Below, one piece after another: positions 17,860 through 26,100 of a stretch of 58,017 nt of DNA (its first letter is position 1; each line of letters opens with the position of its first letter). The notes beneath the pieces are model-generated. The model was not told where the DNA came from. It worked only from the letters and a program-made list of their open reading frames with translations, and ran no database searches. The position numbers and the translations under genes are program-made. The DNA comes from Bacillota bacterium. GTDB lineage: Bacteria; Bacillota; SHA-98; Ch115; JABLXJ01. Location of the stretch: the NCBI GenBank assembly GCA_012839815.1, contig DUMQ01000060.1, positions 1-58,017 of the forward strand, written 5' to 3'.

Positions 17860-19110
17860 TTATTCCTCAAACCTCTTGAAAACTATAACGGCATTGTGCC
17901 CCCCGAATCCAAAGGAATTGGACAGGGCCGCGCGTACCTCTCGTCTGCGAGGGGTGTTTGGAACATAGTCCAGATCGCATTCGGGATCCGGCGTCGTATA
18001 ATTTATGGTCGGTGGGACGATGCCCTCCGTTATGGCAAAAATGCAGGCTATAGCCTCAACCCCCCCTGCAGCACCAAGGAGGTGGCCTGTCATCGACTTC
18101 GTCGAGCTGACCAGGAGGGAACGGGCATGATCCCCAAAGACGCTCCGGATCGCCGCTGTCTCATACTTGTCGTTGAGGATAGTGGAAGTGCCGTGCGCAT
18201 TGATATAATCAATATCCTCCGGCTGAAGACCGGCATCCCTTAATGCCATCGACATGGCGTATGCAGCCCCGTCCCCGCCGGGGGCGGGCTCAACTATGTG
18301 ATAGGCGTCCGCGCTCAGGCCATAACCTGCCAGTTCAGCATATATGTGTGCCCCCCGGTCCAGCGCGTGCTCCAAGGTTTCGAGGATTATTACCCCGCTC
18401 CCCTCGCCCATCACGAATCCGTCCCTGTCCTTATCGAATGGCCTCATTGCGGATTTAGGATCATCGTTGCGCCTGGACATCGCCCTGAGGGCGCAGAACC
18501 CTGCAAACGACATCGGCGTAACAGCGGCCTCTGTGCCGCCCGCAATCATGACGTCGGCGTCGCCACAACGGAGCGTCCTGAGCGCCTCGCCGATAGCATG
18601 GGTAGCGGCGGCACAGGCCGTAGTGAGGGTAGCGTTTGGCCCTTTCGCGCCCGTAGCGATGGAAATCTGACCGGAAGCCATGTTTGCGATCATCATGGGG
18701 ACGAAGAAGGGGCTCACTCTTCTCGGGCCCTCTTGAAGCATAACGCGGACTTGGTCCTCGAAGGTCCTCATGCCGCCGATGCCGCAACCCATCATGACGC
18801 CAACCCTTGTAGAATTCGCATCATTTATCTCCAGCCCGGCATCTGCAAGAGCCATCCTGGCCGCCGCCACCCCGAACTGGGCGAATCGATCCATACGATA
18901 CGCCTCCCGGGGCGACATAAACTGCTCCGGGTCAAACTCCCTTACCTCGCCCGCCATCTGGGTCCTGAATTGAGATACATCGAAGCTGGAAACCCTATCT
19001 ATCCCGTTCTTCCCGGACCTGAGCCCATCAAAGAAACCGTCCTTACCATTTCCTATTGGAGTAATAGCTCCGATGCCTGTAACTACAACGCGATGGGCCA
19101 ACATCCTCAC
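17860..19110 (-). CDS. fabF: Beta-ketoacyl-ACP synthase II
   Basis: FabF condenses malonyl-ACP with growing acyl-ACP. The catalytic cysteine is in TTACAAATHAIGEAL, the histidines in NAHGTST and STKSMTGHLLGAAGG. The C-terminal NSFGFGGHNA motif is present. 416 residues. The exact start (19110 GTG or 19104 ATG) is unclear. It follows acpP and precedes rnc. Confidence 0.96.
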   Translation of the reverse strand: MRMLAHRVVVTGIGAITPIGNGKDGFFDGLRSGKNGIDRVSSFDVSQFRTQMAGEVREFDPEQFMSPREAYRMDRFAQFGVAAARMALADAGLEINDANSTRVGVMMGCGIGGMRTFEDQVRVMLQEGPRRVSPFFVPMMIANMASGQISIATGAKGPNATLTTACAAATHAIGEALRTLRCGDADVMIAGGTEAAVTPMSFAGFCALRAMSRRNDDPKSAMRPFDKDRDGFVMGEGSGVIILETLEHALDRGAHIYAELAGYGLSADAYHIVEPAPGGDGAAYAMSMALRDAGLQPEDIDYINAHGTSTILNDKYETAAIRSVFGDHARSLLVSSTKSMTGHLLGAAGGVEAIACIFAITEGIVPPTINYTTPDPECDLDYVPNTPRRREVRAALSNSFGFGGHNAVIVFKRFEE

Positions 19111-19201
19111 CCCATTACCGTGTTTCGCTGAACCGTTTCGCTAGACCCCTCTTCCCACTGCACTCGGATATTTCCTCGTGCGGGTCAAGGTCTAAAAAGG
19201 C

Positions 19202-19465
19202 CTATTCATCAATATGGTCAAGGATAAACTCGACTATATCGCCTACTGTCGTATCTTCAGCGAGGTCGACATCGAGGGTTCCGAGATCGAACTCCCTGTC
19301 AAGTTCGTCTGCAATGCTCATCCTGGTGGCCGAGTCAGCGTAAAGATCGTTCATCGTGGCGTCGAGCGTCACGAGAGACTCATCGACCTTGGCCTCTCTT
19401 ACAATAATATTTTTGACCTTTTCAAAGATCTCCTCACTTCTGGCATCCATTTCCTCAATATTCAT
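19202..19465 (-). CDS. acpP: Acyl carrier protein with divergent DSA motif
   Basis: Position and fold indicate the fatty-acid acyl carrier protein: 87 residues, acidic, four-helix pattern, ending TTVGDIVEFILDHIDE. The phosphopantetheine attachment serine is Ser45 within ADSATRMSI. Typical ACPs have DSL followed by a hydrophobic helix; here it is D-S-A-T-R. The N-terminus carries about nine extra residues. The protein could still be modified, since the serine is present, but its recognition surface differs. It lies between fabG and fabF, which supports the role. A dedicated ACP elsewhere in the genome cannot be excluded. Confidence 0.82.
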   Translation of the reverse strand: MNIEEMDARSEEIFEKVKNIIVREAKVDESLVTLDATMNDLYADSATRMSIADELDREFDLGTLDVDLAEDTTVGDIVEFILDHIDE

Positions 19466-19516
19466 CCCCTGTACACCCCCAAAAAATTAATCTCATTCCC
19501 TCGTTAAACATCGCTA

Positions 19517-20260
19517 TTACATCGCCATACCGCCATCGACCCGCAGGACCACGCCGGTTATGTAGGAGGCATCATCCGACGCCAGGAACGTCACCGCCTT
19601 TGCCACGTCCTCGGGCTTACCCATCCGGCCGAGTGGAATAGCCTTCAAGAGGGCATCGCGTGCGTTCTCAGGTATCGCATCGGTCATCCTGGTTTCGATG
19701 AAGCCGGGCGCGACGGCGTTTACTGTAATCCCTCGCATCGCAAGCTCCCTTGCGGCGGTCTTGGTCAGACCGATGAGGCCCGCCTTTGAGCTGGAATAAT
19801 TGGCTTGTCCCGGGTTTCCAGTAAGCCCGACTACTGATGTGATATTAATTATTCTACCTGATCTCTGGCGAAACATAACCTTGCCCACGGCACGTATACA
19901 GTTGAACGCCCCGCGCAGGTTTACGTCGATAACCTCCTCCCATTCCTCATCCTTCATCCTGATGAGGAAGTTATCCCGGGTAATGCCGGCATTATTAACC
20001 AGTATATCGATGGATCCAAACCTTTTCAAGACCACCTCCACCATATTCTCCACATCAGATAGGTCCGTCACGTCGGTCTTGAGCGCGAAAGATTCCCCCC
20101 CCTGCCGCACGATCTCATCTGCGACCGCCTCTGCGCCCGAAAGATCAGTATTGCCGAGGACCACAACCCTGGCTCCCTTTGCGGCGAGAGCGAGGCAGAT
20201 AGCCCTCCCTATGCCTTTTGACCCCCCGGTAACTACGGCAACCCTTCCCGCTAACTCCAT
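19517..20260 (-). CDS. fabG: 3-oxoacyl-ACP reductase
   Basis: FabG is an NADPH-dependent short-chain dehydrogenase. The nucleotide motif is VVTGGSKGIGRAI, the NNAGI strand follows, and the catalytic Ser-Tyr-Lys set sits in NITSVVGLTGNPGQANYSSS with the following lysine. The ATG at 20260 overlaps the fabD stop region (TAATATG), and GGAGGGGG lies upstream; an ATG 27 bp upstream is less likely. 247 residues. Confidence 0.95.
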   Translation of the reverse strand: MELAGRVAVVTGGSKGIGRAICLALAAKGARVVVLGNTDLSGAEAVADEIVRQGGESFALKTDVTDLSDVENMVEVVLKRFGSIDILVNNAGITRDNFLIRMKDEEWEEVIDVNLRGAFNCIRAVGKVMFRQRSGRIINITSVVGLTGNPGQANYSSSKAGLIGLTKTAARELAMRGITVNAVAPGFIETRMTDAIPENARDALLKAIPLGRMGKPEDVAKAVTFLASDDASYITGVVLRVDGGMAM

Positions 20261-20261
20261 A

Positions 20262-21233
20262 TTATAGAACCCCCTCCAGGAATTCAAGCGCTTTTTGCAG
20301 GGGCTTACCCGGCTCTATGCTGATTATTTCCGCCTCAGGTTCGATCTTTTTTATAAGCCCGCTCAAGACTTGGCCGGGTCCGATCTCTATAAACCTTCTT
20401 ATCCCGACGCGCTCCCATAACATGGAGATCGACTCCTGCCATCGAACCGGGCTCGAAACCTGCCTCCTGAGCAAGTCTCTTATCTGATCGGGATCAGAGG
20501 CGAAATCCGCTGTCACGTTGGCTACAAATGGGATGCCGGGACGCTTGATATCAACTGCCTCAAGGTGAGAAGCCAGCCTGTCGCCCGCGGCCTTCATCAA
20601 GCTCGAGTGAAAAGGACCGCTCACTGTGAGGAACACGGCCCGTTTCGCGCCCTTGGACAACGCCACCTCCGCGGCCTTCTCGACGGCCTCCCTTGCCCCG
20701 GAGATGACAACCTGGCCCGGGCAATTGAAGTTTGCAGGTTCAACCACCCCACACCCCTCCCCGCTACACTCCTCGCACGCCGCAACGACCTGGGATGCAT
20801 CAAGCCCCAGGATTGCAGCCATGGACCCGGCTCCGGAGGGAAACGCATCCTCCATGATCAGACCGCGCTTGCGGACGAGCTCAACGGCCTCGCGAAATTC
20901 AATGGCACCTGCTGCCACGAGCGCGGAATACTCCCCGAGGCTGTGGCCGCAAACCGCATCCACCCTCATATCCGGCATATGGGCCCGGAGGCACTTGTAC
21001 AATGCGTAAGTCACCGTGAGGATGGCCGGCTGGGTATTGGGGGTGAAATTCAATCGATCAGCGGGGCCATCGAAACACAGCGCGGCCACGTCGAATCCCA
21101 GCACAGAGCTGGCATCCTCAAACACTCGCATAGCCTCGGGGCACTCGCCCACAAGATTTTTCCCCATTCCCACATATTGGGACCCCTGGCCGGGAAAGAC
21201 CAGGGCGGTCTTTTTGACCCCCTCATTAATCAT
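20262..21233 (-). CDS. fabD: Malonyl-CoA:ACP transacylase
   Basis: FabD moves malonyl from CoA to ACP. The protein opens ALVFPGQGSQYVGMGKNL, has the nucleophile elbow GHSLGEYSALV and the catalytic histidine in SGPFHSSLMKAAGD. 323 residues is slightly long but normal. It lies between fabH and fabG and ends at the fabG start. Confidence 0.96.
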   Translation of the reverse strand: MINEGVKKTALVFPGQGSQYVGMGKNLVGECPEAMRVFEDASSVLGFDVAALCFDGPADRLNFTPNTQPAILTVTYALYKCLRAHMPDMRVDAVCGHSLGEYSALVAAGAIEFREAVELVRKRGLIMEDAFPSGAGSMAAILGLDASQVVAACEECSGEGCGVVEPANFNCPGQVVISGAREAVEKAAEVALSKGAKRAVFLTVSGPFHSSLMKAAGDRLASHLEAVDIKRPGIPFVANVTADFASDPDQIRDLLRRQVSSPVRWQESISMLWERVGIRRFIEIGPGQVLSGLIKKIEPEAEIISIEPGKPLQKALEFLEGVL

Positions 21234-21278
21234 CCTCGCTATCCCTCATTTATCATTTACAATCTTCTCTGTAATCCC

Positions 21279-22352
21279 TCATAGGCCCCGGGGCTCCCTG
21301 GCCTTGTCGCTTTCTGCCGTTGAACGTCCCGCAGACTGCGCGCGGAAATATCCCCTACACCAGCGTATAATGCTCGCACCCCATGTAAGCCCGGCTCCGA
21401 ACCCGACCAGCATAATGAGGTCCCCATCCGATATCTTCCCCGACCGGACGGCTTCGTCCAGGGCAATCGGGATGGACGCTGCCGAGGTGTTGCCGTATTT
21501 CTCGACGTTAGAATAGAACCTGTCAGCGACCCCCAAGCGCTCCGCGGCGATATCGATCAATCTCCGGTTAGCCTGGTGCGGGATGAAATAGTCGATGTCG
21601 CTCTCCGAGAGCCCGGCAGCATCGAGGGTCCATTTGCACGCATCAACGAGGATATTAACGGCAAACCTGTATACCTTGTTCCCTTCCATGCGAATATAAT
21701 GCAGCCTTTGATCTACGGTCTCGTGCGATGCCGGAAGCCGCGACCCTCCTGCCGGGATCATCAGCAGGTCGCCGCGACTCCCGTCGGCTCCAAGGAGCGT
21801 CTTGATTATACCCTCACCATGCTCCATCGCCTTCAAAACGCATGCGCCCGCTCCATCGCCAAAGAGAACGCATGTATTCCTGTTTGTAAAGTCGGTTATC
21901 CTCGACAGGGTCTCGGCCCCGATGACGAGAACCGCATCATATGTGCCGTTGGCGACAAACTGGGCACCTGTCCACAAGCCGTAAATGAAGCCGGAACACC
22001 CGGCCGAGATATCAAACGCAGCCGCCCGCGTAGCCCCCAGCTTGGCCTGAACGAGGCACGATGTCGATGGGAAGATCATATCGGGAGTCACGGTCGCCAC
22101 GATGATCAGGTCAACCTCGCCGGGGCTGATCCCTGCGTCCTCCAGCGCGCGACTTGCAGCGAGCGCTGCGAAATCCGAGGTAGCCTCATTAGGTCCGGCG
22201 ATTCGCCGTTCGCGTATGCCGGTCCGCTCCACTATCCATTCGTTGCTCGTGTCGACCATCTTCTCCAAATCGAAGTTGCTCAAGACCCGTTCCGGCACGG
22301 CCCTGCCAGTGCCCGCTATACCTACTCCTCTTTTTGTTGCTTCACCTGACAT
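21279..22352 (-). CDS. fabH: Beta-ketoacyl-ACP synthase III
   Basis: FabH starts fatty-acid synthesis by condensing acyl-CoA with malonyl-ACP. The Cys-His-Asn triad is visible in DISAGCSGFIYGL, FIPHQANRRLI and KYGNTSAASIP. The N-terminal TSNEWIVERTGIRERRI is typical. The C-terminus extends about 25 polar residues past the usual GFGAGLTWG-containing end (GYFRAQSAGRSTAESD), an odd but harmless-looking tail. Confidence 0.95.
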   Translation of the reverse strand: MSGEATKRGVGIAGTGRAVPERVLSNFDLEKMVDTSNEWIVERTGIRERRIAGPNEATSDFAALAASRALEDAGISPGEVDLIIVATVTPDMIFPSTSCLVQAKLGATRAAAFDISAGCSGFIYGLWTGAQFVANGTYDAVLVIGAETLSRITDFTNRNTCVLFGDGAGACVLKAMEHGEGIIKTLLGADGSRGDLLMIPAGGSRLPASHETVDQRLHYIRMEGNKVYRFAVNILVDACKWTLDAAGLSESDIDYFIPHQANRRLIDIAAERLGVADRFYSNVEKYGNTSAASIPIALDEAVRSGKISDGDLIMLVGFGAGLTWGASIIRWCRGYFRAQSAGRSTAESDKAREPRGL

Positions 22353-22369
22353 TCCTTCACCTTCTATGA

Positions 22370-23395
22370 TTAGCGGCAGCCATCCGCATGGGTATGCCTG
22401 GCAAGCCCGTGGCGGATGGCCCCCACGATGTCGTTCGCCACGGCGTCATGCGCAGCCTTAATGGAGTTCCTGATCGCCTTCGCGTCTGATCTCCCGTGGG
22501 CGATTATTGATACCCCGTTTACACCAAGCAAGGGCGCCCCGCCGTATTCGGCATAATCCATCCTCTTTTTCATGAGGGACAGCACCGGCCGCATCAAGAG
22601 GGCGCCGATTTTCGCCGCAAGATTCGTCTCCACCCCGGCCTTAAACATGGAAAATATAGCCTGGCCGAGACCCTCCGAGAGCTTCAGTACTACATTCCCG
22701 GCGAAGCCGTCGGTCACTACCACGTCTGCGACCCCGAATGGAATATCCTTACCTTCGATGTTGCCCACGAAGTTTACGTTACCCTCTTTTAAGAGCTGAT
22801 GGGCGGCAAAAACCAGTTCGTTCCCCTTTCCCTCCTCCTCGCCGATGCTCAAAAGCGCGACTCTCGGGTTTCTTACCCCCAGTACCCTTTCGGCGTAAGC
22901 GCTGCCCATCACGGCAAAACACAAGAGATGATGAGGCCTGCAATCGACGTTAGCCCCGGCATCTATCAGGAAGGTATTTCCAGATACCGTTGGATAGACT
23001 GTACCTATGGCGGGACGCTCCACACCTTCTATCCTCTTCAGCCGCAAAAGCGCGGCCGCCATGGCCGCCCCTGTGTTTCCGGCCGAAACCACCGCATCTG
23101 CCTCTCCCTTTGCTACCAGCTCGGTGGCGACAACCACAGATGAATCGCGGTATTTGCGAAGAGCATCGGCCGGCCTATGCTCATCCATGGGGACGACCTG
23201 GGACGCGTGGACCACACTCAAGCCGGGCGGAAGGCGTTTCTTCTCCTCTTTGGCCCTCTCCAGTTCGCGCCCCACCTTTTCCTCATCACCTACCAGCGCC
23301 ACTTCTACACCAAACGCCTCGACCGCTTCAATGGCTCCATTGACGGTCACGACAGGGGCGTAATCCCCGCCCATAGCATCCAGCGCTATTTTCAC
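22370..23395 (-). CDS. plsX: Phosphate acyltransferase PlsX
   Basis: PlsX turns acyl-ACP into acyl-phosphate for phospholipid synthesis. The N-terminus KIALDAMGGDYAPV and the STGNTGAAMA-type loop (here SAGNTGAAMAAAL) are characteristic, as is NIEGKDIPFGVADVVVTDGF. A GTG start overlaps the fapR stop as GTGA, so the two are translationally coupled, as in Bacillus. Confidence 0.96.
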   Translation of the reverse strand: MKIALDAMGGDYAPVVTVNGAIEAVEAFGVEVALVGDEEKVGRELERAKEEKKRLPPGLSVVHASQVVPMDEHRPADALRKYRDSSVVVATELVAKGEADAVVSAGNTGAAMAAALLRLKRIEGVERPAIGTVYPTVSGNTFLIDAGANVDCRPHHLLCFAVMGSAYAERVLGVRNPRVALLSIGEEEGKGNELVFAAHQLLKEGNVNFVGNIEGKDIPFGVADVVVTDGFAGNVVLKLSEGLGQAIFSMFKAGVETNLAAKIGALLMRPVLSLMKKRMDYAEYGGAPLLGVNGVSIIAHGRSDAKAIRNSIKAAHDAVANDIVGAIRHGLARHTHADGCR

Positions 23396-23970
23396 TCCAT
23401 GGTCCCCCCATCCTCCGGGATTGCATGAACCACGAACTTACCGGAAAAAACCTCGTCGTCCCCAACGCGGGTGGACACCACGACTTCGTGGCGAGCCCCG
23501 AAGCTCCCCGCAACCCTGGCCTTGGCTATGAGCCTCTGACCCGCATACACAGGCCTCCGGAATTTAACGTTAGCGCTTCCTGTCAGCGCCACCGAGGCAT
23601 CGATAATTGCCACGGCAAGGGAATTGGCTTGCGCAAAGATATGATGCCCCCTAACAATCCTCGTTTTCTTAAAAGCCATATCCGGAGTCGTTTCGAGAAT
23701 GGAAATGCCCGCCTCACCCAGAGAGATATCAACCAGTTCGCCGATTATCTCACCTGCAAGGATCGACTTGACCTTAGCATAAGCCTGCTCGGCCACACGC
23801 CTCGTCCGCTCGCGCACCTCGGGGATACCAAGTTTGAGCCTGTCCAGTCTTATTGTCTGAACACTCACCCCAAATTCCCTGGCGAGCTCTTTATCGGTGA
23901 TGAAGGGATCTTCCTCGATCCTTTCGCGGATAAGCTCCTGCCGTCTTATGCTCAAAGGGTTCCTTCCCAC
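23392..23970 (-). CDS. fapR: Fatty-acid biosynthesis repressor FapR
   Basis: FapR represses lipid genes and is released by malonyl-CoA or malonyl-ACP. The N-terminal DeoR-like helix-turn-helix reads FITDKELAREFGVSVQTIRL. The hot-dog ligand domain follows (VRGHHIFAQANSLAVAIIDA, then ALTGSANVKFRRPVYAGQR). Length 192 is standard. A GTG start is used. It is first in the plsX-fab operon, with its own operator and promoter upstream, implying autoregulation. recG, its usual upstream neighbour in Bacillus, is absent. Confidence 0.95.
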   Translation of the reverse strand: MGRNPLSIRRQELIRERIEEDPFITDKELAREFGVSVQTIRLDRLKLGIPEVRERTRRVAEQAYAKVKSILAGEIIGELVDISLGEAGISILETTPDMAFKKTRIVRGHHIFAQANSLAVAIIDASVALTGSANVKFRRPVYAGQRLIAKARVAGSFGARHEVVVSTRVGDDEVFSGKFVVHAIPEDGGTME

Positions 23971-24047
23971 CCCGAACCCCCCTCAACCCTGCTCGTGCAG
24001 TAGCCCCGCTTGCGCAGCGGTCCATATCTTATGGTTTAATTACTGAT

Positions 24048-24064
24048 TTATTACCTGGTGATAA
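24048..24064. promoter_or_regulatory. FapR operator
   Basis: The 17-bp near-palindrome TTATTACCTGGTGATAA matches the FapR-box pattern TTAxTACCTGGTxxTAA, with one asymmetric half-site position. It falls about 11-27 bp downstream of the predicted transcription start of fapR, where bound FapR would block elongation or initiation. Confidence 0.8.
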
Positions 24065-24081
24065 CAGTAGCTACTAAGAAA

Positions 24082-24110
24082 AGTATAAACAAAACAGCTT
24101 GCACTTGCAA
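24082..24110 (-). promoter_or_regulatory. Sigma-A promoter of the fapR-plsX-fab operon
   Basis: On the minus strand, -35 TTGCAA (24105-24110) and -10 TATACT (24082-24087) are spaced by 17 bp. The -35 lies within a perfect dyad GCTTGC-N4-GCAAGC (24097-24112), possibly a second binding site. The FapR operator lies just downstream. Confidence 0.72.
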
Positions 24111-24229
24111 GCAGAGCAAGGGGCAAGTTCAAAACGCCCCTCTTCTCGTGACGAAGGCGCCGGTCTTGCCCCGGTGCAGAACACTACCTGACAAGTTAAC
24201 CGCGCTTGACACACCCGACAGGTTACCCG

Positions 24230-24415
24230 CTACTTGGCCTCAGCCTTTTTGATGACCTCTCGGCCGTCGTAATACCCACATTCAAGACATACCCGGTGGG
24301 GCAACTTGGGGGCGTGGCACTGGGGGCACTCCCCGAGCCCCGGCGCGGTTATCTTCCAGTTAGCCCGCCTTTTCCTGGTTCTCGATTTCCCGAATTTACC
24401 TTTAGGGTTAGCCAC
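24230..24415 (-). CDS. rpmF: 50S ribosomal protein L32, zinc-binding form
   Basis: The 61-residue protein opens ANPKGKFGKSRTRKRRANWK. It carries two Cys pairs, CPQC and CLEC, so it is the zinc-containing form. The GTG start at 24415 follows GGAAGGAG; an upstream ATG would add 36 unrelated residues. It lies 2 bp after yceD, the near-universal arrangement. Confidence 0.95.
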   Translation of the reverse strand: MANPKGKFGKSRTRKRRANWKITAPGLGECPQCHAPKLPHRVCLECGYYDGREVIKKAEAK

Positions 24416-24417
24416 TT

Positions 24418-24954
24418 CTATTTCTCCTTCCTCAAAAGCTCCGCCAAAGGTGCCAACCTGAAGTCGGGCTCCTTTTCGCACCTGCAGGGTCCCAAATTCA
24501 AGTTGTGGCCACACTTCGGACACAAGCCTCTACAATCTTCGCTGCATAATACCTTTATCGGCATGGTGAGCGAGATGCTCTCCTCAACGGCGGGGCGAAG
24601 ATTTATAACATCTCCATGGTAGGTCTCCGGCGCATCCCCTTCGGCTCCCGGAGTGCCGTTACCTGGCCTGGCCTGGGCGGCCTGACGATATTCCCTCTCG
24701 AATGAGGTTGAGATCTCAAAGATAAACGGCTCCATGCACCGATTACAGGTGAGTTCTACGGAGGTAAAGATATCGCCCGAAACCAGTATCCGCGAGCCGG
24801 TGTTCGTCGCCATGACGCGGAGCCTGACGGGCTTGTCGATATTCACCTTTTCGCCACCCGCGACGACGGGCCCCACCCTACCTGAAAGCTCCGCCTCAAC
24901 GCTCGCACCCTTCGTATCGCGAATCCCTGAAATATCTAACTCCAGGCCATTCAC
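24418..24954 (-). CDS. yceD: YceD/DUF177 family protein
   Basis: DUF177 proteins are encoded upstream of rpmF in most bacteria and are linked to 23S rRNA accumulation or ribosome assembly. The TCNRCMEPF motif (CxxC) in the middle and the SEDCRGLCPKCGHNLNLGPC segment near the C-terminus are the family's zinc-binding-like cysteines. 178 residues. It is the first gene of a two-gene operon with a consensus promoter. Confidence 0.92.
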   Translation of the reverse strand: MNGLELDISGIRDTKGASVEAELSGRVGPVVAGGEKVNIDKPVRLRVMATNTGSRILVSGDIFTSVELTCNRCMEPFIFEISTSFEREYRQAAQARPGNGTPGAEGDAPETYHGDVINLRPAVEESISLTMPIKVLCSEDCRGLCPKCGHNLNLGPCRCEKEPDFRLAPLAELLRKEK

Positions 24955-24988
24955 CGTATCCGTCCCACCTTAGACGCTCACGAGGTTG

Positions 24989-25018
24989 ATTATACAGAAC
25001 AGCTTAAGGCGTTGTCAA
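24989..25018 (-). promoter_or_regulatory. Consensus sigma-A promoter of yceD-rpmF
   Basis: On the minus strand TTGACA (25013-25018) and TATAAT (24989-24994) both match consensus exactly with an 18-bp spacer, 35 bp before the yceD ATG. Consistent with high ribosomal-protein expression. Confidence 0.88.
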
Positions 25019-25070
25019 TATCCCGCGCCTCTATTCCAGTAATCCCGTCCTTATCCGTCCTCATACATCC

Positions 25071-25976
25071 TCATTGACCCGCAGCAAATCTAATCGCCGC
25101 CTGGTGCTGGGGATCAACCCTATCCGAGCCATGGGTCCTGCTGCCCAGGAAGTGGATGCAAAAATGGCCATCGAAATCATTGCCCCTGATAACATCCCCC
25201 CCATGTGGCATGCCGTTCATGGAGGCCGCGAGCCTCCTGCCCCTGACCTCCAGGATTATCGGGCGCCTCTCCCAGCTCCACCTGCCGCCATAAATCCTTT
25301 TCATAATGGTCGTATCCTCCCTCGTCAGCGGTTCAGAATCGGCATGGTTATAACCCCCCCGCCTTCTTACCCTGAAAGAGAGGCCTGTCCTCACATCGAC
25401 GACAGTGGCCGTGGAGGTGTAAATCTCCCGGGCGATGCTCCATGGCAAGAGTTCAACCCCGTCGCCGCCCCTCGATAAGGAACCCTGGCCGGGGATTCTC
25501 AGGGTCCGGCCAACCTCGAGGCGCGCCGGGTCGGATATCCCATTGAACTGGGCAAGATATGAAACGCTCACTTTGAACCTGCGGGCCAGCCCAAACAGGG
25601 TGTCACCCGGCTTCACCACATAGGTCTTTGAGTTCCGCTTGGACAGCGCTGCCTGCAACAATGTCCAGGTCTTCTGCCCTGCTATGCCATCGACCACAAG
25701 CCCGTGCACTCGCTGGAAGGCCTTTACAGCCTGCTCCGTCCTGGGCCCGAAGCACCCGTCCGCCCTCTCATTGGTTAAGCCGAGAGCTCTTAACATCTCT
25801 TGAAGCCTGGCTACGTTATTACCTCTAGACCCCCTCCTGAGCACCCCCCGGAGATTCCCGGAGGATGCCGGGCCCCCTGCGGCCGAACTCCTGCACGCAA
25901 AGGTCATGACTAAAGCTACCAGCACCAGTCCAAAAGACAAATTCCGGGCCAGGGCGAATCGGCCCTTACAACCCAA
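25071..25976 (-). CDS. Exported LysM and peptidoglycan-binding protein with unclassified C-terminal domain
   Basis: A hydrophobic N-terminal stretch (LSFGLVLVALVMTFAC) indicates export, and the C could be a lipobox cysteine. Next comes a PG_binding_1 domain (GSRGNNVARLQEMLRALGL to DGIAGQKTWTLLQ) and one LysM (YVVKPGDTLFGLARRFKVS). The last 130 residues form a distinct domain ending NDFDGHFCIHFLGSRTHGSD, with a His-x-Cys-x-His cluster that recalls but does not match L,D-transpeptidases. A cell-wall enzyme or spore-envelope role is inferred. It probably starts at TTG 25976. It stands alone between yceD and sepM. Confidence 0.82.
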   Translation of the reverse strand: MGCKGRFALARNLSFGLVLVALVMTFACRSSAAGGPASSGNLRGVLRRGSRGNNVARLQEMLRALGLTNERADGCFGPRTEQAVKAFQRVHGLVVDGIAGQKTWTLLQAALSKRNSKTYVVKPGDTLFGLARRFKVSVSYLAQFNGISDPARLEVGRTLRIPGQGSLSRGGDGVELLPWSIAREIYTSTATVVDVRTGLSFRVRRRGGYNHADSEPLTREDTTIMKRIYGGRWSWERRPIILEVRGRRLAASMNGMPHGGDVIRGNDFDGHFCIHFLGSRTHGSDRVDPQHQAAIRFAAGQ

Positions 25977-26100
25977 ACCTCACACCCCCTCTCTCCTATA
26001 GACTCGTAGCCGCTTCCCCAAATTCGGATTTGTAATTCCAAACCTGCCACCTGACCTGCCAGTAAACAAGTAGATCTCCAAGGTTATATTCGCCAAGAAT

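Noticed and set aside
24121-24229. Promoter or gene in the gap between rpmF and fapR
   Set aside because: Nothing beyond the downstream tail of rpmF is seen apart from the fapR promoter region already listed; a GGCGCCG-like inverted stretch near 24160 is too weak to call.
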